Source: Peromyscus leucopus (Eukaryota; Chordata; Mammalia; Rodentia; Cricetidae). From it: DNA of 64,000 nt. A program made the translations under genes and the position numbers. The stretch covers positions 7,223,072 through 7,287,071 of the forward strand of contig NC_051082.1 in the NCBI RefSeq assembly GCF_004664715.2, read 5' to 3'. The notes beneath the pieces were generated by a model that was not told the origin of the DNA, made no database searches, and was given only the letters and a program-made list of their open reading frames with translations. This document shows, piece after piece, positions 31,985 through 44,350 of the stretch (positions are counted from its first letter, which is position 1; every line of letters begins with the position of its first letter).

Positions 31985-33084
31985 GCTTCTTAACCCCAAG
32001 TTCAACCACACCACACATGAGGCTGAAATCAGCCATGGTGGGGTTTTCACATATTTATACTATGGTGATGGCACTGTTTTAAGTCATGGCTCTCTGGGCC
32101 CTGAGAACAGGTAATTTAAACCTTTACTAGCGTGTCTGCAACCACCAGCTAAAAAAAAAAAAATCCTCATATGGAGAGAAGGTTATATCAGGATAATCCA
32201 ACTCCAGCAAATACCCTGACTCCTTGTGGATATCTTTCTGGGTGGCCGCTCCTCCTCTGATGGCCAGGTCTGGTTCTGGTTCTGTGGCCTTACATTTTTC
32301 TTTTTATTGAAATTAACAACTTGTGCTCCCATTCTGAGCACGTTTCTGAGAACCGAAGGCTTTATAGATAGACCTTCCTATCGTCCCAACCCAAGTCCTG
32401 CATGATGGGCTTTCTTCCATGTGTGAGGAAGGGCGTCCATATGTCAAAGGAAAACATTGGGCCGGGTGACTAGCTGGGAGATAAAGTCCTATCAGGCATC
32501 TATGGGCTCAGGGCATTTTGTCTTTAGAAAGTACAAGCAATCAGCTGTGGAAAAAAATTACATGTTGCTTTGACCTAGGGAGTCATGTTTCTCAGAACCC
32601 AGTCCCAAGAAATCTTTGCAATTGGGCATGAAAGAGATGCAGCCGGGAGTTCTATGAAGCATGACCTGCCATGCCAAGCATGTGAGACCAATGCCTCAGC
32701 AGCTGTCCAGAGGGACTTGGTGTGAGAGAATTCCCTGCTGGTTATTCTTTTCCATGGTGAAAGACTGGAAGCTTTGTGTGGAGCGCTGTGGAAAGATGGC
32801 CGTGAGTCACCGCTGCTGCGGCTGTATTTGTGGGTAGTCACAAGGGGGAGGGGCGCGAAGATGTGGGACAACCCACCTTACACCCTTAGAAAGGGATTTA
32901 CACTCTAAGGCAGGGATTTCCAAGGCGGTGTAAAAGCTTCCACGCCTTATATATTTACTCGTGAGGTTTGAGGAAGGCTTTTGCAAGAGAAAACTGCATC
33001 CGCTTATAACTTGGACAGTTTTGTTTTAAAGAACTATAGATGATGCATGGAAAGTATTTTTTTTTTTTCATGAATTAATTTTTG

Positions 33085-33328
33085 GTGTGTGTGATGGATG
33101 CCTGTGTGTCTGTGTGTATGTGGGTGTGTGTGGAGTGCACTCATCTGTGTGGGTGCATGCAGATGCCAGAGACTAACACTAGATGTCTTCTTCTATTGCT
33201 TTCCACCTGATTTTTTTGAGACAGGGTCTCTCCCTGAGCTTGAAGTTCAACATTTCAGCTGGACCAGCTGGCCATTGAGTCCCTGTCTCCACTCCTCAGT
33301 GCTGGGGCTACAAGCCCTGGGCATGTAG
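33085..33328 (-). repeat. Composite SINE, antisense, partial
   Basis: TG-rich start, 'gagacagggtctctccctga' and 'gtgctggggctacaagccct'. The tRNA-like head is absent. Confidence 0.65.
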
Positions 33329-33724
33329 ATGAGGGCTACTGGTGACATGGGACACGGGGAGCCGGTCTGTTTGACTCAGCCTGGGTTTTCACAGTACAAA
33401 TCCAATTCCTCAAGTCAGGGTTCTTTACCATCTTTTGTTGCTGTTGGTTTCATTCTGGCAAACAATGGGACCTCCCAAAGGTGGTGTCTCTACAAGCTGA
33501 AAACTGTCTCTACAGCTCTTGAAACAGTGACCTCTGAGCTCTGGCACAAGTCATCCCTGTGGTGGTGACATGGCTTACATTTTCATGGCTTAGTCAACAT
33601 TCTCTAGAGTTCCCATCTGGGTGTATGTACCCAGCTGCTCTAGAATCTGGAACAAGTACCTTAGGTCTAAATGGGGCAATAACCTTCAATATGTATTTAA
33701 AAAACCAACAGAGCAAAAATCAAA

Positions 33725-34012
33725 CCAGTCAGCCAAACCATGACCCAACCAATCAACCAACCCACCAACAAACCAATAAACCAGCTCAACCAACTTACTC
33801 ATTAACCAACCAATGAACCAACCTAACCAACTTGCCCACCAACCAACCCACAAACCCACCCAACCAACCAACTTGCCCACCAAGGAACTGATAAACCAAC
33901 CCAACAACTTACCAATCAACCAATGAACCAACCCAACCAGCCAACTCACTTACCAATGAACCAATGAACCCATGAACCAACCCAAGCAAGCAAGCTAGCA
34001 AGCAAGCAAGCA
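33725..34012. repeat. Degenerate (AACC)n array
   Basis: About 290 bp of aaccaacc-type tetranucleotides with many variants and no longer unit. The antisense frame is open for about 87 codons with low-complexity Trp/Leu/Val and is not a gene. Confidence 0.93.
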
Positions 34013-34500
34013 TAACTCCCTGGGCTAAAGGAGAAAAATAAGAACAAAGAGCAAAGGTGTGGGGGGTGGGGGGGTGCGGTGGGGGGTGGAGAGTGACAGA
34101 GATAGAGAAGCATTCAGAAACAATGCTAAGGAGACAGTAAGATCATGAGGAGGCCCGGAGAGAAATCCGGTTGTGAGTCCACAGTATGCTGGTAGAGCTT
34201 GCCCAGTTCTATTCTGTAGTGTAAATGTTCCCCCACTGTGCCCCATTTTAAGCTACCAGTGTGTTGCCACATAGCATCAGGAAGAGATGCTTGTGTGCAA
34301 TGGACTCTGGAGAGAGTATAGGAGCTGGCTCCAGCTTACCTGGGTTTGGCTCCATAGAGCACGTCAACTCCTAAAGCAAGTCACCCAACAAAAACACCAA
34401 AGTGGGGGGAGGTAGGGGGGGGTGGGAAGGATGAGATCCCCACCCCTTACCACCCAGGCAAGTGCTGGTTTACAGTAGGCTACAAGGCTACGGGCCTTAC

Positions 34501-34608
34501 TTGGGGTTCCAACAGGCAATCAAGGGCCGCATGGTATGGTGGGTGTAGTCGATAGTCAGGGCCTCTAGGAGCCAGTGGAGCGCACACAGCTGTCGGTAGA
34601 GGGCATCC
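34501..34608 (-). CDS. Ccdc60: Ccdc60 coding exon (third in window), most hydrophobic helix
   Basis: This exon has 108 nt: G completes Val (GT|G), then 35 codons starting DALYRQLCALHWLLEALTID and ending ACWNP, then AA carried forward. The acceptor is CTGTCTCTGCAG|G and the donor is AA|GTAAGG. The segment LCALHWLLEAL is a compact hydrophobic amphipathic helix, followed by histidines (THHTM). It looks like a buried or protein-contact helix rather than a membrane span, since it is too short and interrupted by His, Glu and Asp. It matches the remembered CCDC60 core closely. Confidence 0.95.
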
Positions 34609-34689
34609 CTGCAGAGACAGAGGGTCCTTTTAGAATGACATGCATGGAGGTCGCTGTGATGGCTTCAGTGAGCGTTCTGGCACATGGTA

Positions 34690-34800
34690 TAAGTGTTTTG
34701 CACACATTGCACACGAGGGCACTGGAGTCCAGAGTGGTTAGGGAAGCCACACAGTCATGTCATCGAGCTAGTAGGTGGCAGAGCCATGGCTGAAGCATGA
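34690..34800 (-). repeat. MIR remnant, antisense
   Basis: gagggcactggagtccagag ... gctagtaggtggcagagcc matches the antisense MIR order. Confidence 0.65.
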
Positions 34801-35194
34801 GCATCCTCTGAATTTGTTCCTCTGAATTTGTGTGTAGGGGGTAGATTTTCCCCTAGCTGGAGGTCATGACTCAGGCAAATAACAATGAGAATTGAAGGCA
34901 GTTAACATCCCACCGATGTCCAGTCATGTATCTTATTTAAAAAATGCAATAAATAGCCTGAGGGTATAGGAAAGCCTGGAAACGGGAAACAACATTAATT
35001 GGGTTGAAACATAGGTGGCTATTGAAAAACACACTGAGCACCTTATTTGAAAATGAACGAAAAACACGGCTTACCAATCTGTCTAATGGGCGTTTCTGAT
35101 CGTTTGGAGACCTTATGCTATCCACAGCAAACCAGACATTCACTGGTGTGCTTTTTCCATATTATTTAAAATTCCCAACAACCTGGTGGGGAAT

Positions 35195-35285
35195 GAATGA
35201 TTATCTCCATTTTAGAGAAGGGGAAACTGAGGCCCAGAGGGCACAGAGAGTTTTGCTCTGGATCATGCTACTCATCATGTTACAC
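35195..35285 (-). repeat. MIR/L2-like remnant, antisense
   Basis: tctccattttagagaagggg followed by 'aaactgaggcccagagg' is the usual antisense MIR head. Confidence 0.65.
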
Positions 35286-35339
35286 AGAATTGGCATTTGA
35301 ATGTTTGATTTAGTGCTCATGGCAACAAGATAGACTGTT

Positions 35340-35425
35340 GTACCTGGGAGAGACCTGAGGCTCAGAGAGGGGCAGTGAGTTACCTGAGGTCACACAGCTA
35401 GTAGCATCGGCGAGGATTTGAACTG
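35340..35425 (-). repeat. MIR remnant, antisense
   Basis: ctgaggctcagagaggggca and 'gaggtcacacagctagtag'. Confidence 0.75.
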
Positions 35426-36259
35426 GAGAGTGATCTGCCCTAGAGACTGTGCCTTAGGGAGCTGAGCTCTGACTAGGTACTAATGAAGCCAGTGTGTGGT
35501 GATCACTCTGCTGGTGAGTGAGGTCAGGAGAGGGTTAACCTGCTGCTTGTGGTTTTCTTGGAAACAAGGTGTAGTCCTGGAAACTGCCCCACCCGGCAAG
35601 ATTTCTCATCCCGCACTAATGGAAAGGAGGCCTCCATTACCAAGCTTCGTGATAGCTCTTTCCTGAAACTGCACTGTGCCCAGACCGCTGCTCCCCAGGG
35701 TTCCCAGGCCGGCTGCTCCCAGGAGCAGGAGGGGATGGTTTCTCAGTTTCCAGGAAGATCTCTCTTCTCTTAGAGTTTCCCCTGGGAGCCATCCCTCCAT
35801 TCACCCAGCATGGAGCAGAGCGGCCCCTACCCGAGCCTTTCTTGCTAGGGAGGGTGTGATTATCTTGTCTAAGGACAACTAGCCAGCCCACCCCGTGTGT
35901 GTGTCTTCCACACACACCCATCTGGATGAAGAAAAGTATTTTCCTTCGATAAGCAATTTGCCACGTAACCTCTTCCCTCCTTTAGCACCGTCTTGGGTCC
36001 CACTGCAGGGGACAGCATGGGGTGGTAGCTCTATGTCCTGCATTTAGACAATGAACTCAGTGTGCTGTGTGCCTGTTCTTGGGCCGTAAGCCCCTTGATT
36101 CTCCCTCACTGTAAGGTTAACAAGTTGTGAAAGGTTGGGACAGGGGCCCCTGCAGGCCTAGGTTGTGGAGGTGTGGGGTGGAGGTGAGTGCTGGGGATAG
36201 AGTCTGCTTGGAGATGGAGTCACGGGGCCTGTGAATGAATGCCAAATCCATTCACATCC

Positions 36260-36430
36260 TCCTTCCAGTCTTCTCTGTTCTTCTCTCCCTTCCCTCCTCC
36301 TCCCTTCTTATTTTCTCCTCACTTCTCATTTCCTTTTATTTCTTCCTTCCTTTTCCAATCCCCTTCCCTTCTCCTTTCACCTAGGCTTTCTCAACCCATC
36401 TGTCTTTTATTCCCATCCCCTCCATCCTAG
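36260..36430. repeat. Pyrimidine-rich stretch
   Basis: CT-rich sequence with ttccttcc and cctcctcc blocks and no regular unit. Confidence 0.8.
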
Positions 36431-36524
36431 TGATTTCGGAAAGTGCCCCAAACAATCAAAGTGGACCCTCTCCACCCTTGCTTAACATCTCCAAACTCCC
36501 TAAACCACCTATCCTGGGCTTAAT

Positions 36525-36800
36525 TGTGGAGCTGGAAATTCTTCTGTTAAAAGCCAACCCCTCCAAGTGTGAGTGTATTTGGAGATAACAGCCTTTGAAG
36601 AGGCACATCATTTAAAACGGAGCCATTTTGGAAGGCTCTAATCCAGTCTGATCGATGTTCTTAGTGGGAAGAGGGAATATGGACACATAAAGATTCTCCA
36701 TGACTACAACATACAGAAAGGCTGTAAAGAAACAGAGAGAGGACTGCTGTGTGACCAAGGAGAGACCAGCCTCTTAGACGTCCGGTCCCCAGAACCGGGA
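36525..36800 (+). repeat. MaLR/MLT1-like LTR remnant
   Basis: gtgtgagtgtatttggagat, 'cctttgaagaggcac', 'aaggctctaatccagtctga' and 'gttcttagtgggaagaggg' resemble the mammalian MLT1 LTR order. Diverged. Confidence 0.5.
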
Positions 36801-37234
36801 GACAATAAACTCCATTTGTGTAAGGTCATGGGGAAGCCTTCCTTGTTCCCTCCAGGTTTAGGTTGGGCTCTGTTCAAGGGTATCCCTACTACATGTCATC
36901 CTGTCTCTACACCTCAGGTCCCTGCTTTAGCACAGCTCCATGCTCATTGACTGCCCTTGCTCTCAAGGACCTGCAGGCCACATGGTCTTGGCCAGCACAT
37001 GGTTTGCTGCATGGACACAGATGGGCTCAGCATCTTCCTGGTTACTGAGTGGAAGATGGTGGGAACCAGTTTCTTTAGAGCTGACATTTTCCCTGACTGA
37101 TAGCTTGGGTGCAACTCTCACGCTCAAGGCCACTGAGATTCAATGTGTAGTGACAGCACCACCCCAATAGTAACTGTGAACACCCCCAAGAGCAGCGCTG
37201 TTTTAATGGTTCACTCTCCAGGGATTACTCCTTA

Positions 37235-37365
37235 TGAATCTGGGAAGGGGGTACCATTAGCATCGCTATTTTGTAGATGAAAGAAACTGAGGTATAAAGA
37301 ACCATGAAACTCATCAAAGGTCAAGAGGCCAGTGAATGGCAGAGTTGGAATCTGAGTCCAGCCTC
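37235..37365 (-). repeat. MIR remnant, antisense
   Basis: gatgaaagaaactgaggtat and 'gtgaatggcagagttggaat'. Confidence 0.65.
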
Positions 37366-38186
37366 CTGAATCCCTGCTGATGTTTCCTGCCGTAGGGTAG
37401 AGTCATTTTTCATCAGGAAATGGTTTCATCTAATGGGTCCAGATCACTTACAAGGAGTCGGAAACTTGACACTCTCTCACCTCATCTGCAGTGAACGAAC
37501 TTGGAAATAGGCACCAACAAAACCTGGAAGCTTTGTTGATAGAGATCTGCCTTTTCTCTCCAGGTCACAGAACAATAGCTCAGATTTAAAGAGAAAACAC
37601 TTATTTGTTTGACTGCAAAGGACAGTAGAGAAAATCTCTGCATGGGGTTGCACAAAGCTCATGTCCACAATGCCTAGGCTCAGAACCGGAGAACCAGCAG
37701 CCACACACCTGAGCAAATACAGTAGGAACCCGAGGGGTGGGGGTGAACATCCCTGGGTGGGTGGGTGGGTGGGGCGACAGTAGTTTCCTCTCACAGCTGC
37801 CAGACCGTGTGTACAATGCTGTTACAGCCGTCCACTCCAGTGTTCAACGGCAGATCTGGACATAGGGTGTGGGCACGCTTTTACTGAATGGGTATTTAGC
37901 AAAGGCTGCTAGGGACAGCCTTGTCCTTGTATAGAGATGGTAGGAATCTGTGTCTCAGTCCTCTAGACGGCCCCTCCCATTTTTGAAAGGTAAAAGCCAA
38001 GTCTCCCCTGGGGTGATGGGATCGATCCCACACAGTTAATTCAGGATTATCAACCAGCTTTGGGATCAATTGCACTGGGATTGAGGGTGCTAACCGGGTT
38101 CTGGTCTACCCTGGCTGATGCTGTGGCTGAGAGCTTAAGAGACGATGACATGCAGAGCCCGTCCCCATGCTTTTCAGTAGACTAAT

Positions 38187-38465
38187 GTTATGGTTAGAAT
38201 GTGAAGCGTTCCCCCACAGGCTCAGTGTTTGAGGTGGTCCCCAGCCAATGGTGCTGTCTGGGGAGACAGTGAAACCTCTGGGATGTGATGACTAGATGGC
38301 AGATTGGGGCCCTGGGAGCTGTGTCTTGGCTTGGTTCGGCCAGAGTTCTCTGCTTTGTGATCAGCTCAGATAAAAGCAGGCTGCCTCATGCACCTACCGC
38401 CTCGCCTTCCCCTCTAGAGTCGGCTGAATCCCCTCAAACTCAAGCCAGAAAAATTTCTTCTTCCC
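38187..38465 (+). repeat. MaLR-like LTR
   Basis: Begins tgttatggttagaatgtgaa and continues 'gttcccccacaggctca', with a middle and end shared by copies at 46323, 48106, 55420 and 61742. The start resembles the MST/THE1-type LTR. Class inferred. Confidence 0.5.
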
Positions 38466-38589
38466 TTACATTGTTTTTTTTTCTTTTGTCTTTTTACAAC
38501 TTTTTTAATTATTACATTAGATAATTAATTAAATAGTTAATGACACCAAGTAACTAATTAGGTAACTATTAAAATTATTTGATGTGCTG

Positions 38590-38725
38590 GGATAGGGGGT
38601 GGGTTGTGCTGCACCTGTATCCATCAGAGGACAAACTGCAAGAATTAATTCTCTCCTTCCACCTTGCAGGCTTGTAGGGATCAAACTCAGGCCACCAGAC
38701 CTGGCAGCAAGGGACTTTACCTGTC
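38590..38725 (-). repeat. B3-like SINE, antisense
   Basis: attctctccttccaccttgc, 'gatcaaactcaggccacca' and 'ggcagcaagggacttta'. Confidence 0.65.
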
Positions 38726-38802
38726 AGACTTTACTTTTGTTAAGTATTCTGTCACGGTGGAAAGAAAAATGCCTAATACAACTGATTACAAAGATGCTCT
38801 AA

Positions 38803-38947
38803 TTCATGGAGAGAGTGCTTAGTGGTTAAGAACACTGGATGCTCTTCCAGAAGACTCAGGTTCAGTTCTCAGCACCCACATGGGGCCCACAACTACCTGT
38901 AACTCCAGCTTCAGGGGATCTGCTGCCCTCTTCTAAGCTCTGAGGGC

Positions 38948-39009
<62 letters not shown>

Positions 39010-39040
39010 CACAGTTAAAGAATAATAAAATAAATCTCTG
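38803..39040 (+). repeat. B2/B3-family SINE with internal (CA)n
   Basis: gagagtgcttagtggttaag, 'ctcaggttcagttctcagca', a (CA)27 tract at 38952-39005, then an aataaaataaatctc tail. Confidence 0.88.
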
Positions 39041-39593
39041 AAATACCCTGATTCCCCCCCCCCCCACATTTTTCATTGTACATCCTCTGTGTTTTGACTT
39101 GCTACTTCATCTTATCAAGAAGTGGAATCTCTCTCACTCCTTGTGTCTGGTCTGGTCTTTTGACAGGCTTGGTCAACAGAACGGTAGAGGGCCACTGTGC
39201 CTCTTGTGAGCTTTTGCCTTAGGAAGCCTTGTGTTCAGGCCCTTGTTCTTAGAATTCCTCTTGGATATAGTGTGAACAAGCCCATAGCAGCCTACACTAG
39301 ATGTTGAGAGATGCATCTATCTTTCTAGTCACCAAGCAACCAATCAAACCAAAGGCTGGTCCTGCCAAGACCAGCCAGTCTCCAATTTACCCAACAACTG
39401 GATACAAACACAGAAGCAGACCCAGCCAGAAGCCGCTAAGGTGGGTTCACCCAGCAATCTGTAGACTTGGAAGCAATGAGAGAGAGTTCTAAGTCACTCC
39501 AAGTTGAGAAATACATTAATGTTCTAGCTATTCAACATGGTCAGAACCTTTCACTAGTCAAGGAAAAGAAATGGCCATCTGTAGTTTATGGCA

Positions 39594-39770
39594 AGGGTTG
39601 GCAAACTATAGCCAGTGAGTGGGTTTCTCCCTTGTTTCTATAAAGAAAGCCTTATTGGAACACAGACAATACAACTCATCCTTGTCTCTTTCATACTACA
39701 AATGTAAAGTAGTTGCAAGAGAGACCATAGGATGTGCAAAACCCCAAGACATTTACTAGATACCTCATAA
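39594..39770 (+). repeat. Old mammalian DNA-transposon-like repeat
   Basis: gggttggcaaactatagcca, then 'aagccttattggaacacag' and 'gttgcaagagagaccatagg'. I know this order from an ancient mammal-wide repeat but not its class name. Confidence 0.5.
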
Positions 39771-40314
39771 CATATTACTATAACATCCATTGTGATTTGA
39801 CATAATGATAGCCTAATATACCTGAGCTTGGAGCCAGAGCCAGGGAATTAAGGGTCCCATTGTGAGACCTCAAGCAGGGCTCATCTACTACTGGAATTCA
39901 CTTTCTCCATTTGGCAGTGATGGAAACTATTTCTGTTCACTACACTTCAGGCTCATTATGTTTAAGCCTCATTGTTCAGATCAAATGAATGGGGAATAGG
40001 ACCCATTTTTTTCAAGGCATCTCTTCCCATCTCTTGATGTATGTGAATCTCATGCTTCCAGAGGGCATATCCATGGGAATGGCAGGGAGACAGGAGACAC
40101 TTCCAAGAGACACTGAGCAATCACAAGGCCTGTTTTCCTAAGGGGACACTTTAAGGGCATCCAAACTAGGCTGCCACTTGGAATGCTCATGATGAACAGG
40201 TCTACCAAGAAACCCAGATAATGTCAATCAAAGGTAGGCAGGAGGCCAGTGGGACGAGGTGGGATTAACATGGACTATTAAGAAGGGATGCGGGCGTGTT
40301 CAGTGTGTGCTGCT

Positions 40315-40412
40315 GATGACAGTGGCGATAGATGATAATGAATGATGGAGGATGATGGTTATGATGGTGGTGATGATGATGATGGTGGCGGTGGTGGTGG
40401 AGGTGGAGTGAG
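40315..40412. repeat. GAT/GGT low-complexity repeat
   Basis: gatgatggt and ggtggcggt triplet units, similar in flavour to the array at 2991 but shorter. Confidence 0.85.
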
Positions 40413-41562
40413 TAATGGCTGCCTGCATTTTCTACCATGAACTAAGTGCTCTTATTAATAATCTTTAATATCCATCCCTGTGATTTCACTCCTGGGTTAC
40501 TCTTTGTGACTTTCAAAATGTATCATGACTCCCCAAAGGCAAGGCCTTGAGATCTACTTTCTATAGTGCACGTGAGGGGAACTTGGGGTGTGACATCTGA
40601 CAGATCCGGCTTAAAGCCTGGGAGGGTGGCATGCTGTGTGTGTGCTCTGGGACCAAGAAGCGGTGGGTCCACATCTTTGAGCTTCCACTTTCTTTTTATG
40701 CAGAGAGGCACGAGGAAATACCTACACAGCAGGGCTGCGGAGAGGGCTGAGTGTACGCAGTGTCTACAGAGTGGCAGTCATTACCGCCAAGGCTGTGGGA
40801 GCAGAATAAACGCAGAATGTCCTGTGCAGCACTGCGCATGCCTTCTCCTAAGGTAGAGGTTTCCAACACCGAGGTTGGAGGGGACATCTGTTCATGTCCG
40901 CAGACATCTGTGACAGCTTGCAGGGTGTGAGGGTGCTATTAACATCTGCTGGGCAGAAGCCCAGGATGCTGCTTTTAAATATCCAGTCCTACACAGGAGA
41001 GCTCTTCACAGCAATGAACTCTCCGTCTCCAGTGCCAATGGGGCTGAGGTCAGAGGTCCTGTCTCTGCCTGAACCTTTCCAGGTAGAAAGCTGTGGACTT
41101 AGAGCTCTCGGAACAGACAGGAGAAGAACCGGATGTCAGGGTTGCAGAAAGCAAGCGTGCACTTTGGAAGGTTGACTAGTCTCTGCATACCATGAGATGA
41201 GCAGGCCAGGCCTTTAGGCATCGGACCACAGAGACTTCCCTGGGAAATAGCTCTCTGAGTCTTTGGGGGCAAAAATCATGTCCCGTGAGCTGAGATGTTT
41301 TTGTACAAGCCCTGCAGGGAGAACTCAAGACAGATTCTATCAAGCTTTGCAAACTAGTGTACATTTGAGCGTCTGGCTTGGTGAGGGAAGGGATGACTCC
41401 TGGCCCATCGGATTTGCCGCTGGGGTCTAATCCACCACATCGATGGTGTCTATTCTCTGTTATGTTTTTTTATGAGCCAGTTTTGCTGGCTCCAAGCTCC
41501 TCATCCCTTTCAAGAGGACAGAGGAGCACCTGAATGACTCCTGACACATAATCCGTGCTTAC

Positions 41563-41670
41563 ACATGAGAGTCGGGCAAGGAGGGAGCCATGAGGCAGCT
41601 GTGGACCGGCGTGAACGGGCGCATAATGATGCCGGCCTCCATCTTCTTTAACTTCTCATCCTCATAGGTA
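41563..41670 (-). CDS. Ccdc60: Ccdc60 coding exon (second in window)
   Basis: This exon has 108 nt: T completes the Thr codon from the previous exon (AC|T), followed by 35 codons beginning TYEDEKLKKMEAG and ending LPDSH, then GT carried forward. The acceptor is TTCCCTCAG|T after a pyrimidine run and the donor is GT|GTAAGC. The peptide is mostly polar and includes RPFTPVHSC, a segment I remember as conserved in mammalian CCDC60. No known catalytic or binding motif is visible. It is separated from the upstream exon by a 6.0-kb intron and from the downstream exon by a 7.0-kb intron. Confidence 0.95.
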
Positions 41671-41964
41671 CTGAGGGAAGAACAGAAGGGGGAGCAGGGT
41701 GAATCATACATAGCGGCTTTAGACCTTATCTATGACAGAGTTTATTTGGCAGTCATTACTGGGCACCTACAGTGTGCCTGGCAATAATGTCAGCCGGCTG
41801 GGTGAGACTTCTAGAAGCCTATGAACAGAGCATATTAAAAGAAAACAACACTTGCCCCACCAGAGGAGCCAAGAAAACAAGCAAGGAGGTAAATCCTTTG
41901 TTTCGGAGATACCCCACCAGGTGTTGGAAATGCTCCCTCAAGAATCAGACAAGAAATACTTTTG

Positions 41965-42415
41965 TGTTCATTTTTCATTGTTGTGACAAGATACTCAGGT
42001 GAAATAGATTGAGAGAGAAAGGATTTGCTTTGCCTCAGAGTTTCAGTCTATCATGGCAGGGAGGGGGTGGTGGGTCAGCTTACCCTGCAGAGCAAGGGGG
42101 GAGAGGGGAAGAAAGAGAAAGGGTAGAGGAGGAGAGAGGAGAGGGAGGGAGCAGTAGAGGGGTGGGGGGGAGGGGGAAGGAGGAAAGGGAGACAGAGAGA
42201 AACCTGTGGTGCCTTGCTTTCTCCCCCTTTTATTCCATCTGGGCTCCCAGCCTGTGGGATTGTGTGGCCCACACTCAGGGCAGATCTCCCTTTATTAGCC
42301 GATCCTCTCGGGGAAACCCTCTCCCAGACACACCCAGAGGTGGGCACTGCAAATCTCCTAGGCGTTTCTCAATTCAGTCATGTTGACAACCAAGACTGAC
42401 GGGCACACTCTCCAT
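41965..42415 (-). repeat. Long rodent interspersed repeat, family B, reverse copy
   Basis: tcattgttgtgacaagatac at the left, 'gcagggaggggg', and 'tcatgttgacaaccaagact' at the right are the reverse order of the 14082 copy. A purine tract of about 140 bp (42055-42200) replaces the middle. Confidence 0.65.
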
Positions 42416-42599
42416 CTCTGGCTGGGTTCCAGGAATGGTGTTTTGAAACCCTATTTCAGTGTTTTGTTTTTCTTCAGCCCTCACAGAGCAGGTTATCTCA
42501 GTTATAGAAAATGGTTTTCTTTCAAATATTCCTGCATCACAGGCATTTTTTTCCCTTATAACTGAATTCGGCCTGCAGGTATATTTTAATCAAACGACT

Positions 42600-42636
42600 G
42601 TGTGTGTGCATGTGTGTGTGTGTGTGTGTGTGTGTG
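42600..42636. repeat. (TG)n microsatellite
   Basis: TG dinucleotides with one tgca interruption. Confidence 0.95.
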
Positions 42637-42782
42637 CCCGCACATGCAACTTAATCGACCACCCATATTTTAAATTTGGGAAACTTCATGTAAAAATTGT
42701 AAAGCTTTGGTTCTTGAAATCTTAAAAATGTTGGTCACTCCCGGCCATGTCACTGCTGAGCATCAGCGGCAGCTGAAGATGG

Positions 42783-42783
42783 C

Positions 42784-42840
<57 letters not shown>

Positions 42841-42856
42841 TGCGTGTGTGTGTGTC
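42783..42856. repeat. (TG)n/(TGCG)n microsatellite
   Basis: TG dinucleotides flank a block of six tgcg tetranucleotides. Confidence 0.96.
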
Positions 42857-44125
42857 TGCTCGTTTGGGTGGGCTCATTCACCCCAGGCTTGGGCACTGAT
42901 GGTTTCCCACTCACCTTTTCCCTTGAAGGGCTAATAGTTCAGGAGTCCCATGTAAGTGCTTTCCATACAGGGTGGCTGATGGGCTCCCAGATCACCCACT
43001 TCCAACAATAGCTAATGAATATCTTCTCTGTGCAGGGGCAGCAGATGTAGCATCCAAGGAGACCAAGCCTTCTCTTTCCCTCCTGAGGCTTAGAGTCTTG
43101 TGGGGTTGGGTGTAACCAAGCACACAATGGGGCTCAGTGTGTACAGGGAGGTTACAGAGTAGGACAGCCTAACATTGGCTGTAATCCCCTGAGGGAGCCA
43201 TGACAGATCCACCGATAAACCTCCAGATGAGAGTGGGTCCCCATACATTCCCCCTGTCCTTAGATGGTGGCTCTGTGGTGGGCGGACCCAATAGAGTTTG
43301 CCAAAAAGTGATGTCATGTCAGGATTCAAGAGGGAGCGACCTCTCCTCCCTGAGTCCTGGGATGCTGTTAGCATCTGCTCTGTGAGGAACCCCTTGGCCT
43401 GTGAAGAGGCTCACGGGGAGAGGCAGCAGGCCAGTGCGAGGGATCGGTCTCCTCTGAGCCACCCTAGCTGACACCAAAGGCTGCAGTGACTATCCTTTGA
43501 TCTCAGTGTCCGTCGTCCTGAGTTCGGAAGTTTTGGAGTAGGCACCTCATGGCTGCAGTGATGGGAACAGAAGGAAACACTGAACTGAAATCTGAAGGTT
43601 GGATGGAGTTCACTAGGCGATTGGAAGAGAGTACGGGCTCATAAGGGGAGGCAGTGCGGGGAGGCGTGTGGTCAGCGTGGCAGAGGAGGCTGGGCGCCGA
43701 GGCAGAAACAGGAGTCCGTGAACAAGACTGCCTGGGCCTGCGAGCTCTGCCCATGCTTCTGTCTTTGTCCAGCGAGGAAAGGAAGCCCTCGAGAGGGTGC
43801 TGTGGGGAGCAGTTTCTCTTGCAAAGATCAGCTTCATGTGAGGTCATGCTGACACACATGTGAGGACCAAACACCTTCCCCTAGGGAGTTTGAGGACAGT
43901 CTTGGGGTCATGGAGCTAATTAAAAGACAGCCCCAGAATCTAGGTGCCCCAGTTTCCATGCCCGTTGACTCCGTATTTGACACTAGAGTTGGAAAACAAA
44001 TTAGAGAAGAAAAATCTCACCGGCAAACACATGGCCGTGTTCTGTCTTGCTGACCTAACTGTGTCTCCCAGAGTAAACAGAAATTAACCCAGCACTCATA
44101 CTCCTTAATCGCCGGTTTGATGTCT

Positions 44126-44130
<5 letters not shown>

Positions 44131-44191
<61 letters not shown>

Positions 44192-44350
44192 ATCTTTTTG
44201 ATTTTTTTCGAGACAGGGTTTCTCTGTGTAGTTTTGGTGCCTGTCCTGGATCTCACTCTGTAGACCAGGCTGGCCTTGAACTCATAGAGATCTGCCTGGC
44301 TCTGCCTCCCAAGTGCTGGGATTATAGGCGTGCGACACCACTGCCCGGCC
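44131..44350 (-). mobile_element. B1 SINE, antisense, with (CT)n-expanded tail and 14-bp target duplication
   Basis: ttgatgtcttctct occurs at 44117-44130 and 44351-44364, bracketing a (CT)n tract (to 44189) plus a full antisense B1 (44192-44350). The microsatellite is therefore part of the insertion. Confidence 0.92.

Larger units (their letters stand above)
25224..34500 (-). other. Ccdc60 intron 25224-34500
   Basis: This 9.3-kb intron contains (TCTA)n and (CATC)n tracts (26469-26695), a conserved-looking block (27120-27560), a 42-A run, MIR and B3 pieces, (TTTC)n plus antisense B2 (30338-30648), a B4-like piece (30940-31135), a long rodent repeat (31455-31984), a composite SINE (33085-33328) and an (AACC)-rich array (33725-34012). 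28400-29150 and 32050-33060 show no recognisable feature. Confidence 0.6.
34609..41562 (-). other. Ccdc60 intron 34609-41562
   Basis: This 7.0-kb intron contains several antisense MIR remnants (34690-35425, 37235-37365), a pyrimidine-rich stretch (36260-36430), two MaLR-like LTR pieces (36525-36800, 38187-38465), antisense B3 (38590-38725), a B2/B3 copy with (CA)n (38803-39040), an old DNA-transposon-like piece (39594-39770) and a GAT/GGT repeat (40315-40412). 35430-36250 and 40420-41540 show nothing recognisable. Confidence 0.6.

Noticed and set aside
33686..33949. Trp/Leu/Val-rich minus-strand frame resembling a membrane protein
   Set aside because: A translation of the (AACC)n array. The apparent hydrophobicity comes from the GGTT units.
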